DNA of 64,000 nucleotides, taken from contig NC_135243.1 in assembly GCF_947623445.1 (NCBI RefSeq), forward strand, positions 6,698,501-6,762,500, read 5' to 3'. The notes beneath the pieces were generated by a model. The model saw only the letters and a list, made by a program, of their open reading frames with translations. It was not told where the DNA came from and did not search any database. The stretch comes from Clavelina lepadiformis. Taxonomy: Eukaryota; Chordata; Ascidiacea; Aplousobranchia; Clavelinidae. Position 1 is the first letter of the stretch; the number at the start of each line of letters is the position of its first letter. A program made the translations under genes and the position numbers. This document shows positions 36,331 to 49,521 of this stretch, in pieces.

Positions 36331-38261
36331 GTGGTTTTCCTTGAAATTGTCATCAAAAATATTACAAAGATGATACCTATAAATCGTTATTGCTCAACCC
36401 ATTGCTGCTTGCTGTCGTGCTTGCAGAATGCAGAAGATAGACACAACCACATGTATGGCAGAACCATTCTTACACACATAACTAATGAATCACTACTTAC
36501 AAAACTCATGAAAAATATCATGTCATGTGTGGCTTACATTTATTAAACGGCATGTTTGCTTTTCAAAACCAACTTTATTTGCAACTTAAATCTTTAACAT
36601 CACTTGTTTTCTGTTAAACCAAACTTGGCTCATGAGCGTGGCTCTCATCTGTAGAGCGCGGTGAAGCTGGACTACTTCGCACCAAAGAATTGAAGGGTAG
36701 AAAAAAATCGTGCGTATATACGTTCTGTAGAATGCTTAGCAGCATACAAAAACTACAACAAACAAATAGGCCTACCTTGGTTTAAAAAATAAGTTAGGTC
36801 GACAAATTATGTAATTTATTGATTCCAGTTAACGAAAAAGCAATAAAAATTGCGTTGACAGGTAATTCCCTAATGTAAAGCGGTAGCTCAACCTCCAAAA
36901 CCCATTATAACCTATATATATTTTCTTTATAAAACAATCGAAAATTTTAAATATGATTTAAAGAGAATGTGTTGCTTAAATCTTTTTAATAGGGCATTTT
37001 TATTACACATTTGGAGTAATAGTTTTTGTAAATGTTCTGTATGCATTTTGTTTTGTACTAAATGGTAGAGAAAAAAATCCGTATAAGCTCCTTGATACCT
37101 TGCTCCAATAAAATACTAAACATTAAACAAAGCTTTTAGACCAACGCCTGAAACTTGATTCATCTTTTTCATCAAACTGGAAATTCTTGTTTTTTTTTGA
37201 AATAATGGAAACCGTATTGTATTGTATGGTTTATTTATTTCGACATTAAGCATTATACAGCTTTACCAACGCTTACGTTCAAACGATCCAACCATTGACT
37301 ACCATAAAACGTTTGAAGTTTTATAGTCGTCTATGATCCAACCAACCAATATAGTTTGATATCGATGAGTAGTGAAATGGTGTTTGTTGTTGTTAGATAC
37401 AGTTCACTTAGCACAGCTGTTCCGAGCTTTGGTTTGGCGGGAGAAGACATGCGATTACCGACTACCGAGCCTGGCTTTATCAACCCTTGCCTCGTTCTTA
37501 TTGCTGTGTTGATATGTAATAGGATTAGTTTATCTAAAGCTGGCAAGGATAGAAATAAAACAGTCTTTTGTTGATATAGAAAATTAGCAACACTCACGCA
37601 AAAGTCCACCGTCTATAAAGCCAGTAAGCTGGACTAATGTTAATGCAATTGAAATCTTCAGAGCTTGTGCTTTGTTACTGCCTTGAAGCTACCAAGCAGC
37701 GCTAAGGCATGAAGGTTATGCTACCGGCAGCCTAATTATTTAACAAAAAATGGAATTGGAATGCAAAAATTACAGAACTGGGAATATTTTTTTGGTCTTA
37801 GAGGTAAAAGCCTATAGATAGTTACTACATGGATTGAAATACCGCAAAATACCGGTTTATAAACGGTCATCTCACATCTGGCTAAGTTTAATGTAATTTT
37901 AAGTGATCTCTTATACTTTTGCACTCTGACTTGAAGGCCTGAATGGTGAGGAGTTTTGAGATAATAGAAAAGAAATTATACGACGTAATAATTCTTCAAT
38001 ACTCGGTCGACGATCTCGATACCTGTGATATGGGATTGGGAGTGGAAGAGTAATAAGAGACCCAATTTACACAAATTTTGGTGTATTGACGTGCGCTAAA
38101 GCATCAACTAGGCTATGTTTATGTAGGCCTGTTTTGAATTGGCAAGTTGGTGTTCAAACAACCAACTTTTTTTTATGCGTAATAAATCTTATTTATAATA
38201 AATCAGCGAAAAGAAAAAAAAATTGGCAGCATCTATTTCACCGGCAGCTGGTTACCTTATT

Positions 38262-38372
38262 TGGAAAAATCTACTTCGGTAAATGGCTAGCCGGTTACTC
38301 AGTTGGTATTTTCTTACTTCGGTGAAGTAAACACTTATTTTACAAGCGCCGTTTACCGAAGTAGGAAAATAC
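38262..38372. repeat. small inverted repeat
   Basis: GGAAAAATCTACTTCGGTAA at 38262 onward is complemented by GCCGTTTACCGAAGTAGGAA at 38347 onward. A third TTTTCTTACTTCGGT copy lies between. The arms can form a stem of about 20 bp with mismatches. Confidence 0.55.
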
Positions 38373-38553
38373 GAATACAGTAAACGGCAATTACGCTGGT
38401 CAGTGAATTGAAATGTATGCTAATTTCAACTTAGAACCAATTTTTCCAAAGTCTAAATTAATTTAAAACTAATCCCCTCCGACCCAAACTCTCACCTCTT
38501 ATGACTAAAGTAAATTGAAAATAAATTTGAACAAAAGAAAAGAAATAAAACAA

Positions 38554-38629
38554 TGGCAAGAATCGAATTCGTGGCCTCCAGCATACAAGCCCCAACGTTA
38601 ACCACTATGTCATCGCAGCGCCTCCTCGC
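38554..38629 (-). repeat. tRNA-like block, probably a SINE head or tRNA pseudogene
   Basis: Read on the minus strand it has an A-box-like TAGTGGTTAACGTTGG and a B-box-like CGAATTCGATTC at tRNA spacing. The acceptor stem does not pair, so it is not called as a functional tRNA. Confidence 0.35.
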
Positions 38630-39309
38630 TGGATAAAACGAGAGTCATAAACCCATTAGCGAAAATCGGCCAGTCACCGTATTGTGATTCTGCAACTTTG
38701 GTGAGTGGATGCCAGTGAAATAGTCATTTCGAAAAAAATTAGGCTTGTGCTTTAGCCTTCTGAAGAGATTACATTACCATCATCCATAGTCTGATAGTGG
38801 AAAGTGTAGCACCTGCATGCATGAGGTTCATCAATGTGCGCACAAACATTTATATGCATGCCGCTTTAGAATAAATACAAAGACAAACTTGTCACTTGTC
38901 AAAAAATTAAGGCTCCAGTGCACGCCATCATGTCAAAGATCACGGCTTTGCACACACGAGTGCTTGTCGAAAACTTCCATACTTTCCAGTTTTGATCATC
39001 ATAGAGTACCGTTGCACCTGATTGGAAAGTTTGCTAAGTGCTCGGGTGACTAAAATTAATTGTACATATAATCGCTATTATTTCATCTTATTGCACGGGG
39101 GATTTCATCCAAAAACAACAAACTTTCAAATCTGGCTGTGTCATAATATCTGTATTTTTCAAGAATTTTTGCACAAAATAACAGACTCATTTAATTACAT
39201 ACAGCATATTAATATAATTTATTGTTTAATAAGCCTATGACAATTGATTTAGATACAAGAAAATCATTTAAGTCCAGCAAACTGTTACCTAAAGCCTTGT
39301 GTGCCAATA

Positions 39310-42300
39310 ATGGATTGTGATTATGGATTTGATGAATATGATGTCTTTGAATCTGAACATGCTGATGAGTTTGATATTTTAGATGAATTGGAGGGTGGGT
39401 AAATTTTGTTTTACTTTTTGTTGGTAAGCAAGAAATTTTGTTTGTGTTAATGTTGGTTTTCGTGAGTTGTTTGAGTCATTGTGGTTACAACAAATAAAGT
39501 TTGCAATTCTGCTTGACATTCAAATTGCTTCAATCTTTGGACTTCAAAGCTAAATTGGCTGGTTTTTACATATGGACAAGGCTTACCTGCTACTTAACGA
39601 TCGTCATAACATCATTCAAACCCAGAAAGCAATACTGAAGTGTTCTATGTGGTCCCTGTAATAGAACTAAATACTATGATATATATATAATTTTTTAATT
39701 GATAGGAAGATCAGAACCACCAAATGCAAGGCCGTCTGCGCCTGTTGAGTGCACAATAGAACTTCCTGATATCAGCCAAAGCACAGCTCCAAAGAAAAGA
39801 AGATTGTTTTCCCCTGATGAAAATGAAGATCTTCCTCCTAATTTTCTTGACCCGGATGCATCACTTGTTATTGATGAAGATTTTGGGGAGCAGTGTGAGT
39901 TGTCCTTGTTATGAATGCTTTATTTATGTATTTTTTACTCTGGTTCTGCTTAGGTGTGAATTGATTTGTTTTAACTGTATATATGCCTAAATACATGATC
40001 TTTTTTCTTTTTATTCAGCACCAAAGCGAAAAAGGACACTCCCTAATGGAAATGTTGAACAAAATGTAAGAAAGCTCAATTTACCAACAACTTTAGATGT
40101 GGATAGAGACCTTAAACTGCAAAAGTGAGCAGAAGAATTAGACGTTATACGCTTTGCACATGTGCAAAGCTAAATTGTCTGGACAGTGAAATCTGTATTT
40201 TCTTAGTAATTGTTATTTTTTTTAACACTTCTTATTATTTTTGTTTTGTGGAATGATTTCATGCAGGTTGGAGGAGCTAAAGCACAAGAACAACATTTCT
40301 ACTCCACAGATTTTAGAAAAGATCAGAAAGTTTAAAGAAAATAAAAATAATGCTAAAGAGTTTCTTACAAAAGGTAAACATGCCAAACTGGTACGACAGC
40401 ATGTTATCACATATGTTGCCATTACAGTAGCATGCTTTCATATATTTTTAAAGTTTTCAACAGGACAACGCTAGACCTTCTGTTGTGAAATGATATTAAT
40501 GCATATACAGTATGTTACAAAGTGATGATATTAATATCTTTATATTGCCATTTAACTTACTGTATATATTATGTATATACTCAGTTTTACTGATATCATA
40601 AACGTGATTTCAATAATAATCGATGGATGATGATGATTATTGTAAAGCAGATACAATGCAGGCCGGAGCTAGACGTGGTCTACAGTTTCAGCTCACAAAG
40701 GTCCTAGTGCACCCACCTGTTCACAGTGACTTCATGTCGGCCACGTCATCTGATGGTCAGAGGGTTTATATGAGAATTAAATCCAGCAAACAAAATGAGG
40801 TAAAATGATTTCTTAATTTTCTATTGTTTGGCTGCTTAGCGGATATGTTGTACATGTTCACTTTGTGTATGTTTAAAATTGTTTGCTTATGTATCAAACA
40901 TTTTGAAAATCCCTTAATTGCTTTTCATTTAACTTTTTAACCCTTTCCTTGCGATAACCTCAAAAGGTCTCAAGCACAACTGAGCTCTTGGGGAATTCCC
41001 ATTCCAGTCGCCTTTTGCCACAGACCATGACTGAGCTGCGTCAGATTATATTTGAACAAGTTGGTATATTTTATAACTTTGTATATTGTATTTGCAGACG
41101 TGATTATTTGCGTTTCACAAAACAGTTTAAATAGAATATAAGATAGTTAGATATAAAATACTTGTTTTTTCCTAAAATTGTAGAAAAAATATGACGTTGT
41201 AGAAGAATCGAAAAAGATCACAGATGAAATCCGCAGAGCTGCTCTTGCAGGAAGCAGTATCCCCGACTCCTCCGTGGAAGAGGACGTTGATGAGGGAGTT
41301 TATAGCGGCGACGACAACTCCACAGATGGGTTGTGGGTGAACAAGTATGCCCCCACTCACTACACCCATCTTCTTAGTGATGAGGTAACTTAACAATGGG
41401 CACTCTTTATCTGGAGATCTCACTAACAATATATTGATTGTAAACGATGTCCAACTTTTTTGCTGCAATTACAGTTTAGTGTTTATTTAGTTGTTATGTT
41501 TAGAAATAATTTTATAACTGTTTAGCAATGACCACGAAGGGTTTTGTTTGCGTTTGTTCCATGATTGTATGTCTTTACCGATTTGGTGGGCGATTATGCC
41601 TTTTTTATTGAATGTGTTGTGGATATATGCATATTATATTAATAGATGAATTTCTTTTTACATAAGAGTGTCAACAGGGCTTTGCTGAGGTGGCTTAAAC
41701 TGTGGGATAAAGTTGTTTTTGGACGTGATTATCAACCTCGTAAAGCAAAGATCCCGGAACAGCAGAGCAAACAGCAAAAATTTAAAAGCAAGTTTGCAAA
41801 ATCATATAATGCTGACTCCACAGAAGAGGTAAATCATAATTATTCTTTTTCATAAATCACTTTTTCATATTTTTACATTTAATCATCTCTGATGTAGTTA
41901 ACCTGAATGGGTTAATGAAATGTTGGCAGACAATTAAGTTCTGTATTCACCAGTAGTGCCTTATATTTGTTGATTGTTATGCCTGGTGGCAACCATGGTA
42001 TATTTAATCACTGCGTTAAATCTTTAGTCATTGTTGGTAGATGAGTAAATACCGGTATGGTGGTATGTGTAAACTTTTGCATTTGCAATTTAGTTGACAT
42101 TCAAATTTCTTGTATTCTTTGTATTTTGTTGTCCAGTTTTATCGAGTTTTATCTTGATGCAGGAACTTGATGATACCAAACGTCCTAAAATGAAAGCCGC
42201 TTTGCTTTGTGGGCCTCCTGGTCTTGGGAAGACAACGCTAGCCCATATAATCGCAAAACACGCTGGTTATCACATCGTGGAAATGAATGCGAGGTTAATT

Positions 42301-45300
42301 TATTGCCAGTCTTGAAATACCTGACTTATAGCACCCATTTAACAATCAGAGAAAGTGTAATTGGTCGTGATAATCACTAGAATATGTAAAGCGCCAGACC
42401 TGCTAGCTATTGCAGCGAAAACACAGGCTTGTCCATTCCAGCTGACTAATTGCTTTCTTTGTGCAAGTTTGAGGTTACGTGATCTATGTGGTCTCTTACC
42501 TCCAAAATCAATTTGTTTGACAATAAATTTTGTGTTAGTGCTGCTTAACGTTAACAATAACTTTGACAAATAAATCATGCTGCGAATATTTTCATGATCA
42601 AGTCTGTAAATTGTATATTGGCAACAAGACCATAATTTAGCTGGATGATATGATAGGTTGGAGAAGGTTAGTTCGGCGTTATTGTGAGATTAAATCCTTA
42701 CTTTCCATTTATCACATTTCTTATTGACCTTTGTGGAAAGACATTGGTTGCAGTACAACATCAAAACAGCAAAACATTCTGAATTGTTGCAGTGATGATC
42801 GAAGTGCCGAAGTTTTTAAGAAGAAACTCGAACAAACAACTCAAATGAAGTCTGTTCTAGGATCTGATCACAAACCCAACTGTCTTATAATTGACGAAAT
42901 TGATGGTGCCCCACAAGTACGCATAATTGCATATATATATATATATATATACTGTATATATAGATATCTTATGTTGTTTGCTACTATTATAACTTTGACA
43001 TGAATATGTACAGTACTTCGGTTTTTTCCAGTTTTTCACAGAGCTTTAGGTGTTCTTTTGCAAATTGCTTTAGCCTCGGTTCTGCATTTTGTATTTTTAC
43101 GCTAATTTATTTTATAGGCAGCAATTAACGTGTTACTCAATGCTATGAACAAAACTAGAAAGGATGAGGGTAAGAAAAAGAAACCCAGGAAGGAAGTCGG
43201 TGGTATTTTACAGCGTCCAATCATATGTATTTGCAATGACCTGTGAGTTAACTTACACAATCAATGACAGTTGAAACATTATTAAGAATTAAGTTTAACA
43301 TTTACCTAGTAAAGCAGTGCTATGAATAAACTACAGTTTCAGTTAATTTTATTTTTTACTTTGAGTTTTATGAGTTGTTAATTATTTGTTATATTTTTAA
43401 AATGTTTCTTATAGATATGTGCCAGCTTTGAGGCAGCTTCGACAACAGAGCTATGTGTTACAGTTCCCACAAACAACAAGTTCAAGGCTTGCTTCTAGGC
43501 TTAAACAGGTTCTTGTTATTCCAAGTTCGAACAAGATTTACTCACAAATTTACCTGTTTCATTACATATCGTTGTTATTTTTTTTGATGTTTTTATGTTA
43601 ACTTCTATTAAGTTTCAGGAAAAAATTCGTTTTTTCCAAAATTTAGGCTTTGTCCTCATTTTTTTATCGTCCTTGAATATTCATACAACATATAGGCTTT
43701 TATACCCCGGTTACTAAAACAAAAAAGCTGTTAATATCACGAATACTATTGCTTTAACATAGATGTGCTCTTCTCAACGACTTCAATGTGAAATGTCAAG
43801 CCTTTTTGCACTCTGTGAGAAATCAGGCAATGACATTAGAGCGTGCATTAACACTTTGCAGTTTGTTCAATCAAAGGGAGAAAACAGGTACAAGGCCTTG
43901 ATGTCCATTCCATATCTCCATTCTTTTACTTTGTTGCATGGCAAAATAATACTGTATGTTAAACCTATGCAATTATGCATATGATATATTTCCAGTGTGT
44001 ATTGCACTTAATTCTTAAAAGCTCTATGAGGAAAAAATAATGTAAATTAACTAGATTATTTTTAGTTTAGACATGAATAAATCTTACACACTGTGTTTCA
44101 ATTCATCTTCAACTCAGATTCAGCACTGATATGATCAAAAACCTTTCAATTGGTCAAAAAGACCAACACAAGTCTGTGTTTTATGTTTGGAACGAAATTT
44201 TCCAACAACCAAAAAATAAACGGTAAATTCATGTCAAGCCATTAATCTTTGATCTCATTGGAAGACATTTTTAATTGTTATACAAATCTCTTTGTATCTT
44301 CGTTTACGTTTTTCTCATCGGCAATAGAAAAATGGACATGGACTCGCAGAATCTCCAGCAATCACTTTCTGATGTCCATAAACTCAGTCAATTCTCTGCC
44401 AGATTCTATCACATCCATAGCACAGTCACAGCTAATGGAGAGTATGAGAAAACTCTGCAGGTAAAATTTTCATTTAACTTTTAAAATAATTATTTCTGTT
44501 TTCTCTTTTGGCGTAAATAGCTTAAGACTAAGTTACTGTTGCAAGTTGACGTGAATCTTAAACATCCAATTTATGTTAGACAATTATAATGGAGCAATTA
44601 ACCGTAGTAGATGACTGCTAATTGATCAGTTAATCATCAAATGATTTTTGCATTATAAATAGCATTATTCTCAAGTTACTATAATCGATTATTCCTCAAT
44701 TATGATTTTACAGTTATGATAGTTTAGTCAATAATTGTAAATTATTATAAACTTAAGTCGATTAGTTAGCTTTAGCAACCGATTCATTCTTGTATTATGT
44801 TACCACGTCTCTGCAGGGTGTATTTGATAATTTTCTCCTCATGAAGTACAAAGACTCCGGGATGCAGGCACTCAACAAGGGATGCGAGTGGTTGCTCCTC
44901 CACGACCAGCTCTCACTGGAGACGATGAGCCATCAAGAGTGGATCCTTATGAGTTACACTCCATATCTCTTTGTTAGTTTTCATTTTCTGTTTTCTTGTC
45001 TCACTCCACCAAGAATACTCTTCCCTCAAAAGACACATGAGGTAAGCAAAAGATTATCCAGATGCAAAGCCTAAATATTCAATTAAATTTTATCACTTAA
45101 TGTCAAATTTAGCTGTTTGCTGATAATGTGATGGTAATGATGCAGTGATATTTTATTTATTTTTTTTAACAATTTACATAATGTCAATTTGCTTGAACTT
45201 ATTGACTTTTCAGCCGTTGATTATAATTATTAATGAAACTTGGGTAACAATAATACTAATTGGCAATACCAGTTACATTATTAGCTCGTTAAAGTAGAAT

Positions 45301-48300
45301 ATGCATTTGCAACTTCTGTTCTGTAGTTGTTATAGAGACCAAATTTCACGATTGTCCCTTTCAGTGCCGACTCCTATCGCTGTGTCATTATTATGATACA
45401 AGTGTTAATTCGCATTAATAGTTAAAGCATTTATCTTTAAGCACAGTCTTCTTTTGTCTTCTAAATTTCTAGAATAGGCAAAAGCTTCAGAAGAGTGTAA
45501 ATTTACTTTCGAGCATGTACAGTGACATGTCGCCAACTACGCGATGCTTCACTTCGCCCAATGTTGCAATACTTGACACTGTGCCCTACCTCATGGCCAT
45601 TATGACGTCCAACCTTCGCCCGGTAGGTGGCAGCAAAGAATATTTCTTTGACCATGGCTAAACAGTAGTCATTTATTTTACGGTTTTAACTATAGCTGTC
45701 GTTTGATTGTTTCATAAAGTAATTATTTACAAAAACTGTAGCTAAAGCCAGCCATTGCTCTAAGTGCAATAGATAAAATTTGACAAGCAGAAATATATTC
45801 AGGTCAACATGCAACTGTATAGCCCCGCAGAGAGAAAACAATTAAGCGACCTCGTTTCATCAATGCTTGCGTATAACTTAACCTACAGGCAGGAAAGGAA
45901 CCAGGAGGGCCAGTATACCTATGTTTTGGAACCGTAAGTCGAAAATTCTGTGATTTACCTGGACATTTTTCTATCGCCTAATTATGTTAGGGCGTAATTA
46001 TTATTGGTGTAGTTTAAATAGATAACGGCGAATTTGTAGAACTTGGAACAATTTTTTGTATGGGTGCTTTCAGATTATTTTTATGATTATGATAACTTAC
46101 CCGATACTTAAGTTGTAGGATATTTGCTAAACTTTGCTTGCCCGTTCAACATTGAATTTTTTGCAAATGTATAATTACATCGTTTTAACTGTGCGTTGGC
46201 TTGTTTGCAGAAATATGTGCGACGTCTGCCACTTCGTCGAAGAAGGATCAGGCGCCAGGAAGCAACTCTCCTACGCGGTCAAGCAAATAATTTCGAAGGA
46301 GGTTGAAATGGAAAGAATGCGGCGAAGTGAACGCCTCCTAACTGACAAGGAAGATCGACCCGAAAAAGAGGTGATCATGATGTCATAATTTAATTATTAC
46401 GCGCCGTCGTATATCGTCAGTTTGGCGCTGATGTTTTATGCTATTGTAATACTGTACAATACTTAGAAGTGGGGAGTAGACTGATACTAAAATTTTGTTA
46501 CAAAACATTTTTGTTAGGATATGTTTTAAAATTTGTTTTTTATTACTACCGCTGGACGGCGCTCTTGAGTCGATAAATCATAGATTTTTGGTCGTTTCAA
46601 ACAGAATTCAGCTAAAAAGGCAGAGAAAGAAAAGAAGTCTACAGGAAAAGAACTTCCAAATCATTTGCAAAGGTTGACAACCAACATGAATACAGTTGTT
46701 GTGCCTACCGATAAGGTGAGATTTCATGACTGAATGCGAAACCATAAAATTAATCAAAGCATAGAAAATTATGTTACATGAATGTACTATTTTAAATGCG
46801 ATAAGTGAATATGCAACAAGGCATTTCTGTTAAGTATTTAGTGTTATCGTGAAACATTAATTAGGTTGTGTATCTCTTCATCTCTTCATTGCTTTCATTT
46901 TTTATTGCAGCCGGTTCGAAATTTTTTTAGTAAGTTTACCAAAGTGAAGCGAGTCGACGAAAACGGCGTCACCAAGCGTAAGTGTAACCCATTTAAATGT
47001 ATTGCTGTTACTTAACCACATAACAATTTGACATCGTAAAAACGTGTTTTGATGGTGATTGGAATTCCGTTTAAATTTGAAAATTGTTTTTACCAGTTTC
47101 AAGTTAAAAAATCGTTCTCTGTCTCATGCGAGCGTAAAGCACGTTTCTCCGGCTCATTCAGTTTAATATCAAGGATTTTAATGTTATGAATTTAGGATAT
47201 TCGAACCAAGAATGCGGAGAGAATGTCTGTAAAATGCGTTTTCTCTGTTAGAAATTACTTATTGCGTTGTTAGGCCGACATTTAAACAACTAACTTACTT
47301 GATATCTTAATTTCAAACGTCGTTGTAAATCAAAATATTAGTTATTGATTATTTAAATTCCGCCGCAATAATATTTTGATGCACCGGCTACATCTGAACC
47401 TTTCAACCCAACACGTGCCCCGCTGTGTAATCTTAGCACGTATGTAAACGTCACCCCCGCAATGCAAAGGCCTGTATTCGTGACCGCACTAAACAATGAG
47501 ATTCATTGTGCTAATTTCTTGCAATTACTTAACTTGGTTTTCTTCAATTTATTTTCCATTGTCTGTTCACCTGCGTCAACTACAGTGTTAAACAAACACC
47601 GCTGCCAAAGCAAAGTTTACCAGGTAGTAAGAATACTGTTCGGTCAACTCAAATCTCCTATTGCAATGATCGGTAATGGGTTTGAAGAAATTGTTACGTC
47701 ACAATGCAAATGTTATCGTGAAATTTCTTATCAAATCTTTAATCCAAGGCAAACTGTTGCTTGTATTTAACTTCGTTGATATGTGTGTTGTCATCTGGCA
47801 TGTAATTTATGATGGACTATATTAATATCTGAGGCTAATTTCCAAAGTATTTTTATCGATCTGGTCGCTAAATTTAGAAAGAATTTAGTTCGCTAAAGAA
47901 ATTCTCATAAAAAATTAATTAACCTGACGCGATTTTACGCGGTTTTACCTGAAAACTGGTTGTAAATCATTGTTATCTTTGGGCAGATGCGACATAGTTT
48001 GGAAATATAATATAATTTCATCAATGCAAAGCTGAAGTTACCGGCGCAATTCTTGAATAGTTATTATTATCCTTCTAAGTAAACCACCAGCATTGAACTT
48101 AATATGCTTAATATCGTTGGGAACTGAGGGACCAACAAACCACGTTACAAACGCAAGCGTTATGTAATGCCGAACTCAGTTTCAATGCAATATGAGCAGA
48201 ATAGAATGATTTCTAGTTTCTTGGTTGTTTTCTTATTTGTTCTTCGACTAACTCCAATTATTTTGGTTTTAAGATTAAGCTGAATTGGGCGAAATAAAAT

Positions 48301-49125
48301 TTTGATTGAGGCGCACAACGTTTTAAAACCAAACTTGTGAATATTGGCGAAAGACATCTTAAAATTTGGGGTATTTTTCAGTAGGCCTGAGTCCCAATTT
48401 CCTCTCAAAAACTGTTTCATGAACGCCCGGAATCTTTGTCTTGCATAATTGTTGCACTGTAAACACGGGTTAATCTTTAAGGCGTGAAATATACTCGGCG
48501 CGGTACTTTGGTCTGTTTATTGTGTAAATAGGACACCCGGTAATCTCTCTAATCCTATAAAAGAAACCGCATTTATCCGCTAATCTGTTTTTACTAATCT
48601 GTCTAATCTTAATATTCTAAACTTTGTTTGAACAACAGGATCCTTAACTTATTGACTGACTTATCATAAAGACTTTGAAACGGTAGGAAATCGCCATCGC
48701 TACGCTAATATCGAGTAATTAATAGCCTATAGTTAGCGTAACACTTAAAACCCCGCACCTAGAAAAACAACAACACCTGTTAACTGGTTTAGCTTGGATT
48801 TTGTAAAACTTTCCTATTCCATTTAGTCAATTTTTCAAAGAATCGCTTTAAACAACTTTTAGTTAAGTAAGTGCTTCCGGATGTTATGATTTATTCTTTA
48901 AATCATGATTTATGACTTGCGGTTGAGAAAAAACATATTCTGCTGTTAAACCTCCCATAATTGTTAAGCTATTATGACGTCATAGTGTGTTTTATTTTAC
49001 CAGCTTCAAAGAAATCTGTTGAAGTCAAGGATCCGGGCATCGGCAATAGCCAGCTGTGGTACAAGTACAACGAAGGCTTCTCTAACGCGGTGAGGCGGAA
49101 GGTTTACGTGAAGGATTTCTTATAA
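39310..49125 (+). CDS. CHTF18: CTF18, alternative clamp-loader large subunit
   Basis: Large subunit of the CTF18-RFC complex, which loads PCNA and supports sister-chromatid cohesion and replication-checkpoint signalling. Twenty-two exons join in phase: 39310-39394, 39706-39894, 40019-40124, 40267-40373, 40648-40799, 40967-41059, 41184-41384, 41667-41828, 42163-42293, 42793-42916, 43118-43242, 43415-43508, 43763-43887, 44118-44222, 44328-44460, 44817-45041, 45473-45622, 45803-45933, 46211-46370, 46605-46715, 46911-46977 and 49004-49125. They encode about 965 residues (human 975). The N-terminus is acidic. LWVNKYAP and LLRWLKLWD precede the AAA+ core, with Walker A GPPGLGKTTLAH at about 382 and Walker B LIIDEIDG at about 440; a PIICICND block follows. 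The C-terminus has the diagnostic LWYKYNEGFSNAVRR. The exon-5 acceptor could be 3 bases later. Confidence 0.95.
42930..42962 (+). repeat. AT dinucleotide microsatellite
   Basis: About ten TA repeats lie just inside CTF18 intron 10, followed by ACTGTATATATAG. Confidence 0.8.
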
Positions 49126-49441
49126 CTTGTCTTTCATATTTTGCGTTTGCCAATACGTCACAATGCTCTTTCACGCATGGGTGAACCTTGCTGTCACGTT
49201 TTCAAGATCCGGTGAAGTTAAAGTAACGCCGTTTCGACCTTTTGTGCACTGCAGATGCTTTTCACGGATTTCTTGTTTTAGAGACGGCATCGCTTCGAGG
49301 TATTTGTATCGCATTTAGCGGAACCGAACCGCTGTTTATTGTTTGGTGTCGCCTAAAATTAACTTCAGAATTTCTGTGGGAATATCCATGGCTTGTATTG
49401 CTATTTCGTATTTATCCGGCTAAACTCTTTCGTTTTGATAA

Positions 49442-49447
49442 AATAAA
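49442..49447 (+). terminator. AATAAA poly(A) signal candidate for CTF18
   Basis: A canonical hexamer about 317 bases past the CTF18 stop and about 75 bases before the start of the next same-strand gene. The two transcription units would be tightly packed. Confidence 0.5.
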
Positions 49448-49521
49448 GATTTATTACAAGTTTCATTACACTCCTATAGCTAGATACAAGACCGGAAAAG
49501 TTGAATTTTCTGGGACATCAT

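Larger units (their letters stand above)
31288..39309. other. large repeat-bearing gap
   Basis: Contains tandem and inverted repeats, a TIR element at 34064-34503, three copies of a short dispersed repeat, a hAT-like fragment, a tRNA-like block at 38554-38629 and coding-like minus-strand fragments near 35874-36330. The start exon of the minus-strand gene at 29917-31287 should also lie here. No complete gene was resolved. Confidence 0.45.

Noticed and set aside
36151..36546. 131-codon plus-strand ORF
   Set aside because: It has no recognisable motif, is hydrophobic and Phe-rich as expected from AT-rich DNA, and competes with better coding-like signals on the other strand.
38554..38629. tRNA gene on the minus strand
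   Set aside because: A-box and B-box words are present, but the acceptor stem does not pair; kept only as a tRNA-like repeat.
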